Counted from the first letter of the stretch, positions 31,033 to 41,135 are shown. The stretch: 45,468 nucleotides of DNA from Chitinophagaceae bacterium (GCA_947452925.1 CANGFK010000003.1:1-45468), one strand, 5' to 3'. Translations and numbers: made by a program. Notes: generated by a model not told the origin, from the letters alone.

Positions 31033-31482
31033 ATGGCATTTTTTCACGGTGAATATGAGGCAACAATAGATGCGAAGGGTCGCTTCTTGCTGCCTGGTGC
31101 CCTGAAAAAGCAGTTTGAAGAAGGTGAAAATAAGTTTATGCTTGCCCGTGGATTCGAAAAGTGCGTTACCCTTTACCCAATGAAAACATGGGAAAGCATC
31201 ATGGAGAAATTTAAGAAGCTAAACCAGTTCGATAATAAAGTAAGAGAATTTACCCGTTTGTTTTTGGGTGGTGCCACCGAAATAGAATTGGACAGTGCAG
31301 GAAGAATGTTGATGCCTGCTACCTTAAAAGAATATGCATCCATCGCCAAAGATGTAACCATTAACGCAGTGATTGACCGTTTTGAAATATGGGATTCAAC
31401 CAAATATAAACGATTGTTTGAGGAAGTTTCGCCTAAAGAATTCAGCGATCTGGCCAATGAAGTGATGTCGGGAATTCAATAA
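31033..31482 (+). CDS. mraZ: Division/cell wall cluster transcriptional repressor MraZ
   Basis: MAFFHGEYEATIDAKGRFLLPGALKKQF ... EIELDSAGRMLMPATLKEYA; head of the dcw operon. Confidence 0.95.
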   Translation: MAFFHGEYEATIDAKGRFLLPGALKKQFEEGENKFMLARGFEKCVTLYPMKTWESIMEKFKKLNQFDNKVREFTRLFLGGATEIELDSAGRMLMPATLKEYASIAKDVTINAVIDRFEIWDSTKYKRLFEEVSPKEFSDLANEVMSGIQ

Positions 31483-31527
31483 AAAATTTGAAAGGGTTTA
31501 TTGTCTGATTGAATAAAGAATAAAATA

Positions 31528-32466
31528 ATGGCAGAGAATGATTCAATAGATAATACAAGCGACACCGTGTATCATGTTCCGGTTTTGTTTAATGAGGTGT
31601 TGGAGGGACTAGATATAAAGAAGGAAGGAGTGTATGTGGATTGTACGTTTGGTGGTGGCGGACATAGCCGAGGGATTATTGACAGTTTGAGTGAAAAGGG
31701 TAAACTGGTAGCTTTTGATCAGGATGCAGATGCGGTTAAAAACATACCAAAGGATGAACGGGTATTGTTTGTGCCGCAGAACTTCAGATACATTCAACGC
31801 TTTTTGAGGTTATATAAAATAGGTCAGGTAGATGGGGTGCTGGCAGATCTTGGCGTGAGTAGCCACCAGTTTGATGAAGGCGACCGGGGGTTTTCGATAC
31901 GGTTTGATGGCCCGCTGGATATGCGGATGGATCAAAGGGAAACACTGACAGCAGCAAGCATCATTGCCAATTATAGCGAGGGGAAACTGCATTTGTTGTT
32001 CGAGCAGTTTGGAGAGGTGAGTAACTCTAAAACACTGGCAAAGCATATTGTAGACGCCAGAAAACAGACACAAGTACAAACCATCCTTCAGTTTAAAGCG
32101 ATGATTGCACCGGTGGTAAAAGGGAATCCTAATAAATACCTAGCCCAGGTGTTTCAGGCATTACGGATTGAGGTAAACGGCGAGATGGAAGTGCTGAAAG
32201 AGATGTTGTTGCAACTGAATGAAGTAGTAAAAGTGGGCGGACGAGTGGCAATCATCACCTTTCATTCCTTGGAGGACAGACTAGTGAAGCAGTTCTTTAA
32301 AAATGGAAGTTTCGAAGAAGAAATAGACGACAATCCTTTCATTCAAACGATAAAAGAACAGAAGTGGCGCTTGATTAATAAGAAACCAATCACAGCAACG
32401 GACAAAGAATTGAAGGTGAATAAGCGGAGTAGAAGCGCAAAGCTGAGAGTAGCGGAGAAGTTATGA
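31528..32466 (+). CDS. rsmH: 16S rRNA (cytosine1402-N4)-methyltransferase
   Basis: YHVPVLFNEVLEGLDIKKEGVYVDCTFGGGGHSRGII, DGVLADLGVSSHQFDEGDRGFS, VAIITFHSLEDRLVKQFF. Confidence 0.97.
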   Translation: MAENDSIDNTSDTVYHVPVLFNEVLEGLDIKKEGVYVDCTFGGGGHSRGIIDSLSEKGKLVAFDQDADAVKNIPKDERVLFVPQNFRYIQRFLRLYKIGQVDGVLADLGVSSHQFDEGDRGFSIRFDGPLDMRMDQRETLTAASIIANYSEGKLHLLFEQFGEVSNSKTLAKHIVDARKQTQVQTILQFKAMIAPVVKGNPNKYLAQVFQALRIEVNGEMEVLKEMLLQLNEVVKVGGRVAIITFHSLEDRLVKQFFKNGSFEEEIDDNPFIQTIKEQKWRLINKKPITATDKELKVNKRSRSAKLRVAEKL

Positions 32467-32495
32467 GTGAAAGATTGTAAGTGAAAAGATAAAAA

Positions 32496-32843
32496 ATGGC
32501 AGAGCAAGTAGAAAATATTAAAAAGAAAGGTACCAAGGGAAAGCGGCTAAAGGGTGTCGGGGACTTTTTGTCGGAAGGAAGCTGGATTACTAAAAACCTG
32601 AATTTCTTCTTGTTCTTGGCTTTAGTAGCGGTTGTTTATATAGCTAACGGACACATGGCAGATAAAACAATCCGAAATATCAATAAGACCCAACAGGAAA
32701 TAAAGGATTTGCAATACGAATATAAAACGGTGAAAAGCGAGGTAATGTATAAAAGCGAGGAAGCTCAAGTGGAGAAAGCTGCAGCACCCTTAGGGTTGAA
32801 GATTACGAAAGACGTACCGCAACGGTTGCAATTGGAGAAGTGA
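32496..32843 (+). CDS. ftsL: FtsL-like cell division protein
   Basis: Small single-TM protein with a coiled coil, between rsmH and ftsI. Confidence 0.75.
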   Translation: MAEQVENIKKKGTKGKRLKGVGDFLSEGSWITKNLNFFLFLALVAVVYIANGHMADKTIRNINKTQQEIKDLQYEYKTVKSEVMYKSEEAQVEKAAAPLGLKITKDVPQRLQLEK

Positions 32844-32852
32844 GGAGAGTAA

Positions 32853-32936
32853 TAAGTTGTACGTTATACGTTATTGAAAAACGAATGTAAACCTTACAAC
32901 ATATATCATACAATGTACAACTTAAAACGTACTACT
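32853..32936. repeat. Heptamer array with inverted halves (array G, 12 x 7 bp)
   Basis: TAAGTTG TACGTTA TACGTTA TTGAAAA ACGAATG TAAACCT TACAACA TATATCA TACAATG TACAACT TAAAACG TACTACT. Confidence 0.65.
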
Positions 32937-32944
32937 AGAAAACA

Positions 32945-35080
32945 ATGGAAGTAAAAAAGGACATATTATGGAGGGTTTATCTCAGCTACATCTTTGTTGT
33001 AGTGATATGTCTTTTCATTTTTGGTAAAGCCGTTTACATACAGCAGTTTCAGGGGCATTATTGGAGGAGTATGAGTGATAGTCTTCACCAGAAGATTGAA
33101 AATGTAGAAGCCGAAAGGGGAACCATTTATAGTGAAGATGGTAAAATGCTTAGTACAAGTATTCCACAATTTGATATTTATATAGACTTTGCTGCTGATG
33201 GATTGAGAGAAAAAAGTGGGGTACGTTTCAGGGAAAATCTGGATAGCTTGAGCCTTTGCTTAGCAAATCTTTTCCAAGACAACACTGCAAATGAATACAA
33301 GAAGATGTTGTTGTATGGCTTTAAAACTAGAGACCGAGCATTTTTGTTTCGTAAGAATGTAAACTATCGCCAGTATCAGGAATTAAAGACATTTCCTTTG
33401 ATAAAATTGGGAAGAAACAAGAGTGGTTTTGTATTTACCAATCGGACTATCCGCCTGAATCCATACAAACTATTTGCTTACAGAACCATTGGTTTGGATA
33501 GAGATTCGGGTAAAGGTCAGAAAGTTGGGTTAGAACAAACTTATGATACTTTATTAAAGGGAACTAGTGGCAAAAGGTTGGTGAGATATATTGCTGGTGG
33601 TGTAAGTGTTCCTGTTGATGATTATCAGATTGAGCCAGAGAACGGGAAAGACATCGTAACTACCCTTGATGTGTTTATTCAGGAAGTAACGGAGAATGCT
33701 TTGATGAAGATGATGGTTAATAATGAGGCAGAACATGGTTGTGCCATCGTAATTGAAACTAAGTCTGGGAAAGTAAAAGCAATTGCTAATCTTGGTAAGT
33801 ACTTGACTAAGAAAGACGGAAGGGATACAAGCTTCTATACCGAAGATTTTAACTATGCAATCAGTCCCTCCGAGCCTGGTTCAACTTTTAAGTTAGCTAC
33901 CATGATGAGCTTACTGGAAGATAAAAAAATTACCCTGGAAAGTCAGGTGAATTTGAATGGAGGCATCTGGCAAATAAACGGACAAACCGTTTTTGATTCT
34001 GAAAAGCATGGTCGTATGTTAGTTTCAGCGAAGCAAGCTTTTGAGCTTAGTAGTAATGTGGGACTGGCAAAAATGGCTTGGACGGGTTACAGTAGCAACC
34101 CGACACAGTTCATAAAACGTCTTCATCAAATGCACATGGATACCCTCACAGGGCTAGATATTACGGGTGAGCGTTGGCCAATTATTCATAAACCAGGTAC
34201 TAAATATTGGAATGCAAACACATTACCTTGGATGGCTTTTGGCTATAACATTGAGGTAACTCCCCTGCAAACGGCAACATTTTACAATGCGGTGGCAAAT
34301 GATGGTAAAATGATGCGTCCTTATTTATTAAGTGCAGTTAAAGACGAAGGAGAGGTGATAGATGCTCGTGAACCTTATGCAGCCATCGATAAAATATGTA
34401 GCGACCAAACTATTAAGGATCTACATGCTTGCTTGGAGGGCGTTTGTACAGAAGGAACTGCGGCCCAATTATTTAAAAACAACCCTTATAAAGTGGCTGG
34501 TAAGACAGGTACTGCCTTAGTTGCGAACGGTAGTCACGGTTATGCAGATGGAATTTACCAAAGCTCTTTTGCTGGCTACTTTCCTGCCGACAATCCCCAG
34601 TACACCTGTGTTGTTGTAATCAAAAATAAGCCTCATGCCCTACATTTCTATGGTGCAGAAGTAGCTGGTCCTGTTTTCAAAGAGATAGCCGATAGGTTAT
34701 ACACTACTTATGTGCGTCAAAATAATTATCAGCCTAAACTAGTTAAGCCTGATAGTAGCTTATTTAGTTATGTAGGATTGAAACAAGAAATAAAGAAGAT
34801 AGCAAGCACCATTCAGCTTCCTTTTAAAGATAATGATGGAAAAGAAGATGTGATGGTGAGTATGGACGGGAATAGAAATCAGGTTTCTTTTTCTGAAAGA
34901 ATGATAGGTAATTCATCTATGCCCTCCCTTAGAGGAATGGGTTTGAAGGATGCGGTGGTTTTATGCGAGGGAATGGGTTTGAAGGTGAAGGTTAAGGGGC
35001 GTGGCAGGGTAAATAATCAATCAATAGCGGCAGGTCAATTTATTGCTCACGGACAAGAACTAACAGTTGAACTAAACTAA
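32945..35080 (+). CDS. ftsI: Penicillin-binding protein (FtsI/PBP2-type transpeptidase, C-terminal PASTA-like)
   Basis: AERGTIYSEDGKMLSTS, PSEPGSTFKLATMMSLL, VAGKTGTA, C-terminal MPSLRGMGLKDAVVLCEGMGLKVKVKGRGRV. Confidence 0.93.
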   Translation: MEVKKDILWRVYLSYIFVVVICLFIFGKAVYIQQFQGHYWRSMSDSLHQKIENVEAERGTIYSEDGKMLSTSIPQFDIYIDFAADGLREKSGVRFRENLDSLSLCLANLFQDNTANEYKKMLLYGFKTRDRAFLFRKNVNYRQYQELKTFPLIKLGRNKSGFVFTNRTIRLNPYKLFAYRTIGLDRDSGKGQKVGLEQTYDTLLKGTSGKRLVRYIAGGVSVPVDDYQIEPENGKDIVTTLDVFIQEVTENALMKMMVNNEAEHGCAIVIETKSGKVKAIANLGKYLTKKDGRDTSFYTEDFNYAISPSEPGSTFKLATMMSLLEDKKITLESQVNLNGGIWQINGQTVFDSEKHGRMLVSAKQAFELSSNVGLAKMAWTGYSSNPTQFIKRLHQMHMDTLTGLDITGERWPIIHKPGTKYWNANTLPWMAFGYNIEVTPLQTATFYNAVANDGKMMRPYLLSAVKDEGEVIDAREPYAAIDKICSDQTIKDLHACLEGVCTEGTAAQLFKNNPYKVAGKTGTALVANGSHGYADGIYQSSFAGYFPADNPQYTCVVVIKNKPHALHFYGAEVAGPVFKEIADRLYTTYVRQNNYQPKLVKPDSSLFSYVGLKQEIKKIASTIQLPFKDNDGKEDVMVSMDGNRNQVSFSERMIGNSSMPSLRGMGLKDAVVLCEGMGLKVKVKGRGRVNNQSIAAGQFIAHGQELTVELN

Positions 35081-35081
35081 T

Positions 35082-36545
35082 ATGCAAACACTACAAAACA
35101 TATTATACAAAGTGCGTTTGCAGCAGGTGGTGGGAAACACAGCTATTGAAGTGTCGTCCATTGCCATAGATAGTCGTAAGGTAGAAAAAAGTTCGGTATT
35201 TGTTGCCATCAATGGGGTGCAAAGCAATGGTCATTTGTTCATAGATAAGGCAATTGAGGCAGGTGCAGTGGCTATTGTTTGCGAAACAATTCCTTCCATT
35301 ATCCAAGAAAATATTACTTATATCGAAGTAAAAGATTCTAGCGAGGCTATTGCTATGATGGCACATCAATTTTATGGTGAGCCTTCTAAGAAGGTAAAAT
35401 TAGTAGGTGTTACGGGTACAAATGGCAAGACTACCATCGCTACGTTGCTCTTTAAATTGTTCAATCAGTTGGGTTATAGTTGTGGATTAATCAGTACGGT
35501 GCAAAATCAGATTGGAACAACTATTATTCCTGCTACACATACCACCCCCGATGCGGTTAGTTTAAATAAGTTGTTGGCTCAGATGGTAAATGAGGGTTGT
35601 ACCCACATTTTCATGGAATGTAGCAGCCACGCCATCCATCAAAAAAGGATTGCTGGGTTGCAGTTTACGGGGGCTTTGTTCAGTAATATCACACATGATC
35701 ACCTGGATTATCATAAAACCTTCGATGAATATATTAAGGTGAAGAAGAAGTTCTTTGACGATTTGCCTTCCACCGCTTTCGCCATCACCAATGCCGATGA
35801 TAAACGCGGGATGGTGATGTTGCAGAACACGAATGCCAAGAAGTACGCTTATAGTCTCAAGACACTTGCCGATTTCAAAGGTAAAATCTTGGATAATGCG
35901 CTCACCGGTTTGCAAATGATTGTAAATGAGACCGAGGTTCACTTTAGATTAATTGGTGAATTCAATGCCTATAACCTACTAGCAGTCTATGGTGCAGCTA
36001 TTTGTTTGGGAGAGGACAAGTACCAGGTTCTAACTGCCTTAAGTATGCTTACTGGTGCCGAGGGAAGGTTTGATTATATCGTTAGTAACCGCCAAATCAT
36101 TGGGATTATTGATTATGCCCACACGCCTGACGCTTTGGAGAATGTGTTGAGCACCATCAAGAAGTTGAGAAAGGGTTATGAGCAGATAATTACGGTAGTG
36201 GGTTGTGGTGGCGACAGGGACAAGACCAAAAGACCCATTATGGCACAGACTGCTTGCAACCTGAGCGACAAGGTGATTCTTACAAGCGATAACCCTAGAA
36301 GCGAAGAGATTAGTGATATTTTGAAAGATATGGAAACAGGGTTGGATAGTGCGGCTAAAAGAAAATACATCTCCATTTCTGATCGAAAAGAGGCGATTAA
36401 AACAGCGGTTAGTCTGGCTAAAGAAGAAGACATCATCCTGGTTGCAGGAAAGGGGCATGAGAAATACCAAGACATCAAGGGAACTAAATATCCATTTGAT
36501 GACAAGGCGGTATTGTTGGAAGTTTTAGAAATGTTGGGAAAGTAG
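35082..36545 (+). CDS. murE: UDP-N-acetylmuramoyl-tripeptide synthetase
   Basis: VGVTGTNGKTTIATLLFKLF, THTTPDAVSLNKLLAQM, MECSSHAIHQKRIAGL, DYAHTPDALENVL, TSDNPRSEE. Confidence 0.95.
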   Translation: MQTLQNILYKVRLQQVVGNTAIEVSSIAIDSRKVEKSSVFVAINGVQSNGHLFIDKAIEAGAVAIVCETIPSIIQENITYIEVKDSSEAIAMMAHQFYGEPSKKVKLVGVTGTNGKTTIATLLFKLFNQLGYSCGLISTVQNQIGTTIIPATHTTPDAVSLNKLLAQMVNEGCTHIFMECSSHAIHQKRIAGLQFTGALFSNITHDHLDYHKTFDEYIKVKKKFFDDLPSTAFAITNADDKRGMVMLQNTNAKKYAYSLKTLADFKGKILDNALTGLQMIVNETEVHFRLIGEFNAYNLLAVYGAAICLGEDKYQVLTALSMLTGAEGRFDYIVSNRQIIGIIDYAHTPDALENVLSTIKKLRKGYEQIITVVGCGGDRDKTKRPIMAQTACNLSDKVILTSDNPRSEEISDILKDMETGLDSAAKRKYISISDRKEAIKTAVSLAKEEDIILVAGKGHEKYQDIKGTKYPFDDKAVLLEVLEMLGK

Positions 36546-36549
36546 AACA

Positions 36550-36654
36550 GTTATGAGTTATGAATTATAAGTTATGAGTTTAAAGCAAAGAACTCATTCT
36601 TAATTCTTAAAAACTCATAATTCATAACTTATAACTCATAACTTATAATTAAAA
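36550..36654. repeat. Heptamer array with inverted halves (array H, 15 x 7 bp)
   Basis: GTTATGA GTTATGA ATTATAA GTTATGA GTTTAAA GCAAAGA ACTCATT CTTAATT CTTAAAA ACTCATA ATTCATA ACTTATA ACTCATA ACTTATA ATTAAAA. Confidence 0.85.
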
Positions 36655-36656
36655 AG

Positions 36657-37970
36657 ATGGTTTATTACTTTTTTTATTGGTTACATCAACAATCGCACAT
36701 TTCTGGTGCGGGGATGTTTCAATATATCACGTTCAGGGCGGCGTTGGCAATCATTTTTTCGCTAATAATCACCACAGTTTTCGGTAAAAAGGTGATTCTG
36801 CTTCTTCAAAAGAAGCAAATAGGGGAAAGTGTACGTGAACTTGGTTTGGCTGGTGAGAACCTTAAAAAAGGAACCCCCACCATGGGTGGTATCATCATTT
36901 TGATGGGCATACTAATCCCCACTTTATTGTTTGCAAACCTGCACAAAACCTATATCCGGTTAATGATTTTAACCACTGTATGGCTTGGTGTGATTGGGTT
37001 TATCGATGATTATTTGAAGATATCCGCTAGAAAAAAAGCTTTAGCCAATGGCGGAACATACAAGAAGAAAGATAGCGATGGATTGGCTGGTAACTTCAAA
37101 ATATTTGGTCAGGTAGGGCTAGGAATCATCATAGGAAGCACTTTATACTTTGCTAAAAGTGTGGAAGTACAACGTGAAATCTATACTCCTCAGCATGTAA
37201 TTGCAGATTCTGTCCTTCAAAAAGGGGAGAAGTTCGTTGGCGATACTATAAGGATTTATGATGGAAAAGCACACCACTTTGCACGTGTTAGAACGCCCAT
37301 TACCACCATTCCTTTTGTAAAGAATCACGAATTCAATTATAGTAAATTGATCAGTTGGATGGGTCCTGAAGCAGAAAAGTTCACTTGGCTTATCTACATT
37401 CTAGCTGTCACCTTTATTATCACAGCGGTATCTAATGGTGCCAATCTTACAGATGGATTAGATGGTCTTGCAGCTGGTGTAAGTGCCTTGATAGGTATTT
37501 GTTTGGGCGTTTTTGTCTACGTAAGTAGCAATATCCGTTTTGCCGAATACCTCAATATTATGTACATCCCCAACTCGGCCGAATTAAGCGTATTCATTGG
37601 GGCTTTTGTAGGGTCTTGCATCGGGTTTTTGTGGTACAACGCTTTCCCAGCACAGGTTTTCATGGGCGATACAGGTAGTTTGGCTTTGGGAGGAATCATT
37701 GCTTCTCTCGCAATCATCGTTCGTAAAGAATTGTTGATACCTATCTTCTGTGCCATCTTTCTGGTAGAAAATTTAAGTGTAATTATTCAGGTTAGTTACT
37801 TCAAATACACCAAGAAAAAGTATGGTGAGGGACGAAGAATCTTCTTGATGAGTCCATTGCATCATCATTATCAAAAAAAGGGTTTCCATGAAAGTAAAAT
37901 AGCAGTTAGGTTTTGGATTGTGACGCTGATTTGTGTGGTGTTTTCAATTATTACACTGAAAATCAGGTAG
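36657..37970 (+). CDS. mraY: Phospho-N-acetylmuramoyl-pentapeptide transferase
   Basis: [78 protein letters not shown]. Confidence 0.97.
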   Translation: MVYYFFYWLHQQSHISGAGMFQYITFRAALAIIFSLIITTVFGKKVILLLQKKQIGESVRELGLAGENLKKGTPTMGGIIILMGILIPTLLFANLHKTYIRLMILTTVWLGVIGFIDDYLKISARKKALANGGTYKKKDSDGLAGNFKIFGQVGLGIIIGSTLYFAKSVEVQREIYTPQHVIADSVLQKGEKFVGDTIRIYDGKAHHFARVRTPITTIPFVKNHEFNYSKLISWMGPEAEKFTWLIYILAVTFIITAVSNGANLTDGLDGLAAGVSALIGICLGVFVYVSSNIRFAEYLNIMYIPNSAELSVFIGAFVGSCIGFLWYNAFPAQVFMGDTGSLALGGIIASLAIIVRKELLIPIFCAIFLVENLSVIIQVSYFKYTKKKYGEGRRIFLMSPLHHHYQKKGFHESKIAVRFWIVTLICVVFSIITLKIR

Positions 37971-37980
37971 GAAAGGGGCA

Positions 37981-38190
37981 TTTAAATCATCAGGAAAATG
38001 ATTTTAATGAACAGGAAAACAGTTTTAATGATGATTAAAATGATTTTAATGAACAGGAAAATAAATTTAATGATGATTAAAATAACTTTAATGTAGAGTA
38101 AAATCATTTTACTCATGATTAATACGAATTTACTCATGATTAAAACGAATTTAATCATAAGTAAAACGAATATAATGATGATTAAAATAG
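37981..38190. repeat. Intergenic 21-bp array inside the dcw operon (array E, exactly 10 units)
   Basis: Ten consecutive 21-mers of consensus WTTTAATSATGATTAAAAYGA (palindromic TTAATCATGATTAA plus 7-bp linker), filling most of the mraY-murD gap. Confidence 0.95.
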
Positions 38191-38290
38191 GGTTTCTTAG
38201 TATAGAAGTAGCAATTGAAATCCCTCCAAGTAGAAAATAAAAGTTGACACAGAGGATCTAAGGGACAAAAAGGAGCATAAAGAAAGAAAA

Positions 38291-39700
38291 ATGGAAGAGA
38301 AAGTAATACATATTGAAAATGAGCTTAGCGCTGCTTCGAGCCTTAATGGCGTAGTGGTAAAAAGCCATCATTTGATTGTATTAGGTGGTGGAGAAAGTGG
38401 CGTAGGTGCAGCATTATTGGGTAAGAAGAATGGTTATAGCGTTTTTTTGAGTGATGGTGGTGTATTAAAGGAAGGATATAAAAGGGAATTGCTAGAAAAT
38501 GGGATTGATTTTGAAGAAGGTGGTCACACAGAAGCAACCGTTTTGTCGGCGGATGAGGTAGTGAAAAGCCCTGGGATACCCGAAAAGAATGAACTGGTAA
38601 AAAAGATAAGGGCTAAGGGGATAAAGGTGATTAGCGAGATAGAACTGGCGTACCGTTTTAAGGGAGATGCGACCATTATCGCCATCACGGGGAGCAATGG
38701 CAAGAGCACTACAACGAGTTTGATATACCATATCTGCAAAAAGGCAGGGTTGGATTGTGCCTTGGTTGGAAACATTGGTTATTCGTTTGCAAAACAGGTT
38801 GCAGAAGACCCAAAAGCGTTGTATGTGGCAGAAATAAGTTCTTTTCAGTTGGATGACATCGATCAATTCAGACCCAATGTGGCGTTGTTGCTCAACATCA
38901 CCGAAGATCATCTGGATAGATATGAGTATAAGTTCGAAAATTACATCAACAGTAAGTTCAGAATAATAGAAAACATGACGGTAGACGATACTTTCATTTA
39001 CTGTGATGACGATGAAGTAATAAAAAGTAAACTAGATACACTCACAATAAATACAAACAAGCTCCCATTCTCGATGAAGCACGAAGTAAAAAAAGGCGGT
39101 CACATGACAGGAGATCAAATCCTCCTACGCATTCAAGAAGAACGCGTAAGTATGAGCATTTATGATTTCGCAATTAAAGGTAAACACAACATCTACAACA
39201 CTATGGCAGCGGGTATTGCAGCATGTACAATCGGTATCAGAAAAGAGATGATACGCGAATCTGTTGGTGACTTCCAAGGGTTGGAACACCGTGCAGAACA
39301 CGTTGCAACCATACGTGGAGTGGAGTTTATCAACGACAGTAAGGCTACCAATGTAAACAGTACCTGGTATGCTTTGGAAAGTCAGGATCGACAAGTGGTG
39401 TTGATTTTGGGCGGTCAAGACAAGGGGAATGATTACAGTATCCTCGACGAATTGGTGAAGGAAAAAGTGAAAGCAATTGTGTGTATTGGGAAAGATAGCA
39501 GCAAGATTGTGAAGCATTTTAAGGATATCGTACCTGCTATCCGTGAAACGAGTGATATTGAAACCTGTGTACGTGCGTGTTTTAAGATGGCAACGAAGGG
39601 AGACGTTGTCTTGTTGAGTCCCGCTTGTGCAAGTTTCGATTTATTCAAAAACTACGAAGAAAGAGGAAGACTATTTAAGGCAGCAGTAAGAGAGCTTTAG
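38291..39700 (+). CDS. murD: UDP-N-acetylmuramoylalanine--D-glutamate ligase
   Basis: LIVLGGGESGVGAALLGKKNGYSVFLSD, SPGIPEKNELV, AITGSNGKSTTTSLIYHI, NDSKATNVNSTWYALE, LSPACASFDLFKNYEERG. Confidence 0.96.
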   Translation: MEEKVIHIENELSAASSLNGVVVKSHHLIVLGGGESGVGAALLGKKNGYSVFLSDGGVLKEGYKRELLENGIDFEEGGHTEATVLSADEVVKSPGIPEKNELVKKIRAKGIKVISEIELAYRFKGDATIIAITGSNGKSTTTSLIYHICKKAGLDCALVGNIGYSFAKQVAEDPKALYVAEISSFQLDDIDQFRPNVALLLNITEDHLDRYEYKFENYINSKFRIIENMTVDDTFIYCDDDEVIKSKLDTLTINTNKLPFSMKHEVKKGGHMTGDQILLRIQEERVSMSIYDFAIKGKHNIYNTMAAGIAACTIGIRKEMIRESVGDFQGLEHRAEHVATIRGVEFINDSKATNVNSTWYALESQDRQVVLILGGQDKGNDYSILDELVKEKVKAIVCIGKDSSKIVKHFKDIVPAIRETSDIETCVRACFKMATKGDVVLLSPACASFDLFKNYEERGRLFKAAVREL

Positions 39701-39704
39701 AGCA

Positions 39705-39774
39705 AATTGATAATGGATAATTGACAATTAATACCCGCAAACTGTCAATTATCAATTATTAATTATCAATTAAA
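39705..39774. repeat. Heptamer array with inverted halves (array I, 10 x 7 bp)
   Basis: ATTGATA ATGGATA ATTGACA ATTAATA CCCGCAA ACTGTCA ATTATCA ATTATTA ATTATCA ATTAAAT; begins 4 bp after the murD stop and ends 5 bp before the ftsW start. Confidence 0.85.
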
Positions 39775-39779
39775 TAATT

Positions 39780-41099
39780 ATGACAGATACTTTATTCTCA
39801 CAGATGCCCACCATACAGGGGATGCGCAGCCAACTGGCACTGCGGACGCGTGGAGACAAGTTTATCTGGGCAATTGTGGTGTTGTTGGCGTTGATATCTG
39901 TGATGGTGGTGTATAGTGCCACGGGTTCGCTTGCCTACAAGATGAATAAAGGAAATACAGAGATTTACCTTTTCAAGCAACTGGCATTTATGATGCTAGG
40001 CTTGTTTGGTATCTATTTTTTACACCGGGTTAACTATAGTATTTATAGCAAAGTAGCGTCGATATTATTTCTTGCAGCTATCCCCTTGTTGATTTATACC
40101 TTGTTTTTTGGAGCTAAAATAAATGAAGGGAGCAGGTGGATACGTTTACCAATAATCAATATGACGGTGCAGACGAGTGACTTCGCAAGACTCGCTTTGT
40201 TCATGTATGTATCGAGGGTTTTGAGTAGAAAACAAGAGGTTATAAAGAAGTTTAAAGAAGGATTTTTGCCCATCATCGTGCCTGTAGCGGTCATTTGTGT
40301 GTTGATTGCGCCTGCAAACCTCTCTACTGCATTACTAACAGGGGCTACTTCATTGTTGCTGATGTTTATTGGACGCGTAAGCTTCAAACATATTTTATTA
40401 GCCATTGGCGTTGCGGCAATACCAATTGGGTTATTGATTTCAGTGGCAGTTTTAACACATAAAAACAAGCCTGACACAGAATTGGTGGGGGAAAATGTGA
40501 AGGAAGAGAAGTCGAAGGGACTAATGGTGAGGGCTGGTACATGGATAAAGAGGGTGCAAGACTTTATATATGCAAAAAATGAGGATGTGCCGTATCAGGT
40601 GCAACAATCAAAGATAGCTATTGCAAATGGAGGAGTCTTAGTAGGACTTGGTCCTGGCAATAGCAGACAAAGAAACTTCTTACCACACTGTTATTCCGAC
40701 TTTATATATGCCATCATCATTGAGGAATATGGTTTGTTGGGAGGGGCATTTATAATGATTGTCTACTTAGTTTTCTTGTTCAGGGGTATACGTATTTTTA
40801 GGAAATGTCCTTATGCTTTTGGGGCTTTTTTAGCGTTGGGACTCAGTTTTACATTAGTAATTCAAGCCCTGGCAAACATGGCAGTGTCGGTAAATATTGT
40901 ACCAGTAACGGGTGTAACGCTGCCCTTGGTGAGTATGGGGGGTAGTTCGTTTCTGTTTACGTGTATGTCCATCGGGATTATATTAAGCGTAGCGAGAAAC
41001 GTAGAAATAACAGAAGGAAAGGTGGAACCGGAGAGTGTTTTGGGAGAGAACCCCTCCGCCCCTGAAGGAGGAATCCTTCCGTCCCTAAAGGGAAACTAG
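39780..41099 (+). CDS. ftsW: FtsW/RodA/SpoVE-type SEDS glycosyltransferase
   Basis: VVYSATGSLAYKM, ISVMVVYSATG, IAIANGGVLVGLGPGNSRQRNFLPHCYSDFIYAIIIEEYGLLGG, GVTLPLVSMGGSSF. Confidence 0.95.
   Translation: MTDTLFSQMPTIQGMRSQLALRTRGDKFIWAIVVLLALISVMVVYSATGSLAYKMNKGNTEIYLFKQLAFMMLGLFGIYFLHRVNYSIYSKVASILFLAAIPLLIYTLFFGAKINEGSRWIRLPIINMTVQTSDFARLALFMYVSRVLSRKQEVIKKFKEGFLPIIVPVAVICVLIAPANLSTALLTGATSLLLMFIGRVSFKHILLAIGVAAIPIGLLISVAVLTHKNKPDTELVGENVKEEKSKGLMVRAGTWIKRVQDFIYAKNEDVPYQVQQSKIAIANGGVLVGLGPGNSRQRNFLPHCYSDFIYAIIIEEYGLLGGAFIMIVYLVFLFRGIRIFRKCPYAFGAFLALGLSFTLVIQALANMAVSVNIVPVTGVTLPLVSMGGSSFLFTCMSIGIILSVARNVEITEGKVEPESVLGENPSAPEGGILPSLKGN
41075..41093. repeat. CCCTTTAGGG-type repeat inside the ftsW 3' end (arm 1)
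   Basis: CCTTCCGTCCCTAAAGGGA; exact reverse complement at 41179-41197. Confidence 0.85.
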
Positions 41100-41135
41100 G
41101 TCGATGATTAGGAGAAAGAGACGTAAACTTTAAGA

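Noticed and set aside
37981-38190. Array E as a simple AT-rich low-complexity stretch
   Set aside because: Ten gapless units of exactly 21 bp with a palindromic core and conserved linker are more structured than composition alone should give, though a shuffle test was not run.
35562-39648. Long antisense ORFs within the dcw operon (e.g. 35562-35942, 36039-36470, 38492-38911, 39125-39517)
   Set aside because: They lie opposite confidently assigned mur genes, have no recognisable domains, and are likely by-products of codon usage on the opposite strand.
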